Below, in pieces: positions 4,851-6,677 of a stretch of DNA of 6,677 nt. Source of the stretch: Cyanobacteriota bacterium (GTDB lineage Bacteria; Cyanobacteriota; Cyanobacteriia; Phormidesmidales; Phormidesmidaceae). The number at the start of each line of letters is the position of its first letter. The first letter of the stretch is position 1. Made by a program: the position numbers and the translations under genes. Under the pieces are notes generated by a model, which saw nothing but the letters and a program-made list of their open reading frames with translations, had not been told where the DNA came from and did no database searches. Location of the stretch: NCBI GenBank assembly GCA_027483425.1, contig JAIXUR010000225.1, positions 1 through 6,677 of the forward strand, in the 5' to 3' direction.

Positions 4851-4879
4851 AAAAAACGATGGGGTCTTTTACCCCACCG
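4851..4879 (-). terminator. Strong rho-independent terminator of the phosphatase-like gene
   Basis: Read on the minus strand, CGGTGGGGT (4879-4871) pairs with ACCCCATCG (4865-4857) through 9 bp including one G-T wobble, with a 5-nt loop. Six T residues follow directly (plus-strand AAAAAA at 4851-4856). It begins 7 bp after the stop codon at 4887 and separates that gene from ada. Confidence 0.85.
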
Positions 4880-4886
4880 CTACAGG

Positions 4887-5360
4887 CTACGCCCCCTGGG
4901 CCGCCACCCCGTCCATGATCGCCCTATCCATGAAGGCTTGCCAGGTGGGGTTGGGCTGCCAGATCCGGTGCAGGTCGGCGCGGGCGACGGATTCATCGAC
5001 GCCCTGGCGCAGAACACGGTAGAGGTAGACAAAGGCCGAGACCCGCATATTCATGACGCAGTGGACCAGGGTTTTGTAATCGCGATTCCGCTCCATCACC
5101 TTAAAAAAGATGGCCAAATCCGTAGTGGTCGGCGCTTCCCACACCACAGGGATATGAAAGTAGGTCATCCCCAGGCTTTTGACCAGTTCTGCCTCGTGGA
5201 GGATGGCCCGGTCGGAGGTGGACAGGGCCAGGTTAACCACGACGGCGTAACCGGCCTGGGCGATCGCCTCAAACTGCTCTGCGGTGGGCTGCCCCGCCGT
5301 ACCCAAGGTCGGCGACAGGGCCAGGTAGTTACAAATGGCGGACAACTCAGCAGCGGCCAT
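4887..5360 (-). CDS. Protein tyrosine phosphatase-like (dual-specificity fold) family protein with HCX4R loop
   Basis: This 157-aa cytoplasmic protein looks like a small cysteine phosphatase. It has the N-terminal NYLALSPTLGTAGQPTAEQF stretch typical of the bacterial DSP-like family. The core strand VVVNLAL (about 40-46) is followed by MTYFHIPVVWEAPT (about 65-78), and the signature loop VHCVMNMRVSAF puts Cys at 101 and Arg at 106. Classical phosphatases have CX5R; here there are only four residues between Cys and Arg, confirmed from the codons. As I recall, relatives share this short loop (HCxxNxRVSAF), so it is probably a family trait. Whether it hydrolyses phosphate is unproven. The C-terminus is intact (QPNPTWQAFMDRAI). 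GAGG lies about 9 nt before the ATG. The gene is divergent from the redoxin gene with a 60-bp spacer and ends at its own strong terminator, so it is monocistronic. Confidence 0.85.
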   Translation of the reverse strand: MAAAELSAICNYLALSPTLGTAGQPTAEQFEAIAQAGYAVVVNLALSTSDRAILHEAELVKSLGMTYFHIPVVWEAPTTTDLAIFFKVMERNRDYKTLVHCVMNMRVSAFVYLYRVLRQGVDESVARADLHRIWQPNPTWQAFMDRAIMDGVAAQGA

Positions 5361-5420
5361 GACCAGATCCCTCGGTACTATGGAGAAAATTCAAAAAAAC
5401 TCACCCTGGAGACTTAACCC
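5361..5420. promoter_or_regulatory. Short divergent intergenic region
   Basis: These 60 bp must hold the start signals of both flanking genes. I see the two ribosome binding sites (minus-strand GAGG near 5370-5373, plus-strand GGAG about 9 nt before 5421), a plus-strand TACTAT at 5376-5381 that could be a -10 box, and an A-tract CAAAAAAAC near 5392. No complete promoter is recognisable, so promoters may reach into the coding ends. Confidence 0.35.
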
Positions 5421-6002
5421 ATGGCTATGGTGGAATCTACCATGCTGCCCCTCGGTACCGCTGCCCCGGCCTTTGCCCTGCCCAGTGTGGTGAGCGGCGA
5501 GATCATTACCCTCGACACCTTTGCCGATGATCCCGCTCTGCTGGTGATGTTTATTTGCCGCCATTGTCCCTTTGTCAAGCATGTGGAGCAAGAGCTGGCC
5601 CGCATCGGCAAAGACTACATCTCTCAAGGGTTAGGCATTGTAGCGATCAGCGCCAACAGCCTGCAAACCCATCCCCAGGACGGGCCAGAGCACCTCAAGA
5701 CCCAGGCCGAGGAGGTGGGCTTCACCTTTCCCTACTGTTTTGACGAAACCCAGGCCGTCGCCAAGGCCTACACCGCCGCCTGCACCCCCGATTTCTTTGT
5801 GTTTGACCAGGCCAAAACCCTCGTTTACCGAGGCCAGCTCGACGACAGCCGACCCAGCAATGGTGTGCCAGTGACTGGCCAAGACCTGCGGGCGGCGCTA
5901 GATGCCGTCCTGGCTGGGCAGGCTATGACGGGCCCTCAAAAACCCAGCGTGGGCTGCAACATCAAGTGGACCCCCGGTAACGCCCCAGCCTACTTTGGGT
6001 AG
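5421..6002 (+). CDS. Thioredoxin-family (AhpC/TSA-like redoxin) protein
   Basis: This is a thioredoxin-fold protein of 193 aa, related to the redoxin/AhpC-TSA group. The N-terminal GTAAPAFALPSVVSGEIITL is the typical strand-loop start. LLVMFICRHCPFVKHVEQEL carries the redox pair C46-x-x-C49. IVAISANSL and YTAACTPDFFVFD follow, with the cis-Pro after Thr, and GQLDDSRPSN and the family's SVGCNIKW-PGN end motif close the protein. The CxxC suggests a thiol-disulphide reductase or peroxide-related role; the partner is unknown. There is no signal peptide, so it is cytoplasmic. The start at 5421 is supported by GGAG 9 nt upstream; ATGs two and seven codons later are alternatives. Its last 13 bp overlap the convergent ACT-domain gene, and the stop codon's G is the first base of a HIP1 site. 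Confidence 0.92.
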   Translation: MAMVESTMLPLGTAAPAFALPSVVSGEIITLDTFADDPALLVMFICRHCPFVKHVEQELARIGKDYISQGLGIVAISANSLQTHPQDGPEHLKTQAEEVGFTFPYCFDETQAVAKAYTAACTPDFFVFDQAKTLVYRGQLDDSRPSNGVPVTGQDLRAALDAVLAGQAMTGPQKPSVGCNIKWTPGNAPAYFG

Positions 6003-6406
6003 CGATCGCCCCCTTGGGAAAACGCTTGTAGCAGTTCCATGGCGGCCTCCGCCTGGTCGGCGGGCACAAACAAGTGGTCGTGGTAAAAAGCCGAGACCGG
6101 GTTGACGCTAATGCCGTGGCTGGCTAGCTGGGTGGCGATCGCCGCCAAAAAGCCCACCGCCTCTAGGCTAGAGTGAACGGTGAGGGTGATTAGAGCAAAG
6201 ACGGCTTCATAGGATAGACCTGCGGCATCGGCCTGGGGGCGGGGCAAAATTAGGGTTAGTCCTTCCTCTTCTTTGAAGTAGCCGATGGGCTCAAGGCTGG
6301 GGTCATAGCCGCCTGCATGGGGAAGGCTGCAAAAAACATAGTCGCCTGGGTGAAGGACTGGCTGCATGGTGGTGAGCAGTGTGCTGGGGTTCGTTTCTCC
6401 AGCCAT
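5990..6406 (-). CDS. ACT domain-containing protein (tandem ACT, DUF2241-like)
   Basis: ACT domains bind small ligands, often amino acids, and usually regulate enzymes; free-standing proteins of this kind have no assigned ligand. The 138-aa protein has a first domain at about residues 8-65 (LHPGDYVFCSLPH, then YFKEEEGLTLILPRPQADAAGL, recalling ACT_3). A second domain follows at about 70-132 (ALITLTVHSSLEAVGFLAAI, ISVNPVSAFYHDHLFVP, then AEAAMELLQAF). The length is normal for the family and there is no membrane segment. A perfect Shine-Dalgarno sequence (6415-6421) 8 nt before the ATG supports the start at 6406. The 3' end overlaps the convergent redoxin gene by 13 bp, which leaves no intergenic terminator between the two. 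Confidence 0.9.
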   Translation of the reverse strand: MAGETNPSTLLTTMQPVLHPGDYVFCSLPHAGGYDPSLEPIGYFKEEEGLTLILPRPQADAAGLSYEAVFALITLTVHSSLEAVGFLAAIATQLASHGISVNPVSAFYHDHLFVPADQAEAAMELLQAFSQGGDRYPK

Positions 6407-6538
6407 GGGGTTCTACCTCCTGGGTCGTTAATTTCTGGGCAATGGGGTGATTGCCACCCAAGAAAATTCTCCATCAAGACAGTAAGGCTGTGGGGGCTAA
6501 AGTGCGCGATCGCATGCCGCCAGCATGATATACGCCAG
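6407..6538. other. Leader/upstream region of the ACT-domain gene
   Basis: No gene is seen. A small dyad GGCAAT (6438-6443) / ATTGCC (6450-6455) with a 6-nt loop could form in the leader. A HIP1 octamer lies at 6506-6513, and minus-strand TATCAT (plus ATGATA, 6525-6530) is a possible -10 box without a clear -35. Open minus-strand frames here run through the tandem repeat and are not credible. Confidence 0.4.
6415..6421 (-). promoter_or_regulatory. Strong Shine-Dalgarno sequence of the ACT-domain gene
   Basis: AGGAGGT on the minus strand is a full anti-16S match, 8 nt before the ATG at 6406. It is much stronger than the sites of most other genes in the window and decides the start. Confidence 0.85.
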
Positions 6539-6677
6539 GCGTGGGTCTTTGCGATCGCGAGGGGGGAGTGGTCGGGGCATGGGTGGGGCGTGGGTCTTGG
6601 CGATCGCGAGGGGGATTGTCGGGGCACGGGTGGGGCGTGGGTCTTGGCGATCGCAAGGGGGGATTGGTCGGGGCACG
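6539..6677. repeat. Tandem repeat of a 47-49 bp unit, each with a HIP1 octamer
   Basis: Three head-to-tail copies begin at 6539 (49 bp), 6588 (47 bp) and 6635 (at least 43 bp, cut by the window end). Each starts GCGTGGGTCTT, has GCGATCGC (6551-6558, 6600-6607, 6647-6654), then a G-run, GTCGGGGCA and GGGTGGG. Copies differ by single substitutions and a 2-bp indel. The indel and the non-triplet lengths argue against coding. The array may continue to the right. Confidence 0.9.

Noticed and set aside
4938..5417. Plus-strand 159-aa open frame opposite the phosphatase-like gene
   Set aside because: The minus strand carries the conserved HC-x4-R protein with RBS and terminator; the plus-strand frame has none of these.
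601..6406. A single co-functional operon or defence island
   Set aside because: The genes have separate promoters and terminators, mixed orientation and unrelated housekeeping or stress roles; no nuclease, toxin, methylase or phage gene is present.
6256..6656. Minus-strand open frames through the right-end tandem repeat
   Set aside because: Pro/Arg/Thr-rich translations come from the 47-49 bp repeats, whose lengths break any common frame, and one frame overlaps the ACT-domain gene.
6539..6677. CRISPR-like array
   Set aside because: The units are contiguous and alike along their whole length, with no unique spacers between conserved repeats and no cas genes nearby.

Overview
The window looks like chromosomal DNA of a GC-rich cyanobacterium. 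The octamer GCGATCGC (HIP1) occurs at least 14 times in 6.7 kb, which is the hallmark of many cyanobacteria. GC-rich coding sequence together with an AT-rich flank and many intergenic palindromes would suit a Leptolyngbya/Nodosilinea-type filamentous strain, but that placement is inference only. I see no phage, transposase, CRISPR array, tRNA or rRNA.

Layout. Bases 1-600 are AT-richer than the rest. They hold the 5' end of a minus-strand gene running off the left edge, a bidirectional terminator-like hairpin, and a doubtful 69-codon minus-strand ORF with its own promoter-like and operator-like sequences. Bases 601-1563 encode an RluA-type pseudouridine synthase whose catalytic-motif Asp is Gly. 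Bases 1564-1971 are non-coding and packed with palindromes; four of these share a REP-like layout (GTAG directly followed by a hairpin, all on the minus strand). Then come four minus-strand genes in a row: a J-domain protein (1972-2682), a ten-helix EamA/DMT transporter (2757-3671), a full-length three-domain Ada alkylation repair/regulatory protein (3727-4794), and a small phosphatase-like protein with an HCX4R signature loop (4887-5360). A strong rho-independent terminator separates the phosphatase from ada, and a good sigma70-like promoter lies between ada and the transporter, so this is not one operon.

A thioredoxin-like CxxC redoxin (5421-6002, plus strand) is divergent from the phosphatase and overlaps, tail to tail by 13 bp, a two-ACT-domain protein (5990-6406, minus strand). 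The right end (6539-6677) is a 47-49 bp tandem repeat with one HIP1 octamer per unit.

The genes are mostly housekeeping or stress functions (RNA modification, chaperone partner, export, alkylation repair, thiol redox) and do not form one pathway. I do not see a clear new multi-gene system. The points most worth a second look are the REP-like cluster, the Gly-for-Asp pseudouridine synthase, the shortened phosphatase loop, the dyad at the ada upstream region and the HIP1 minisatellite.
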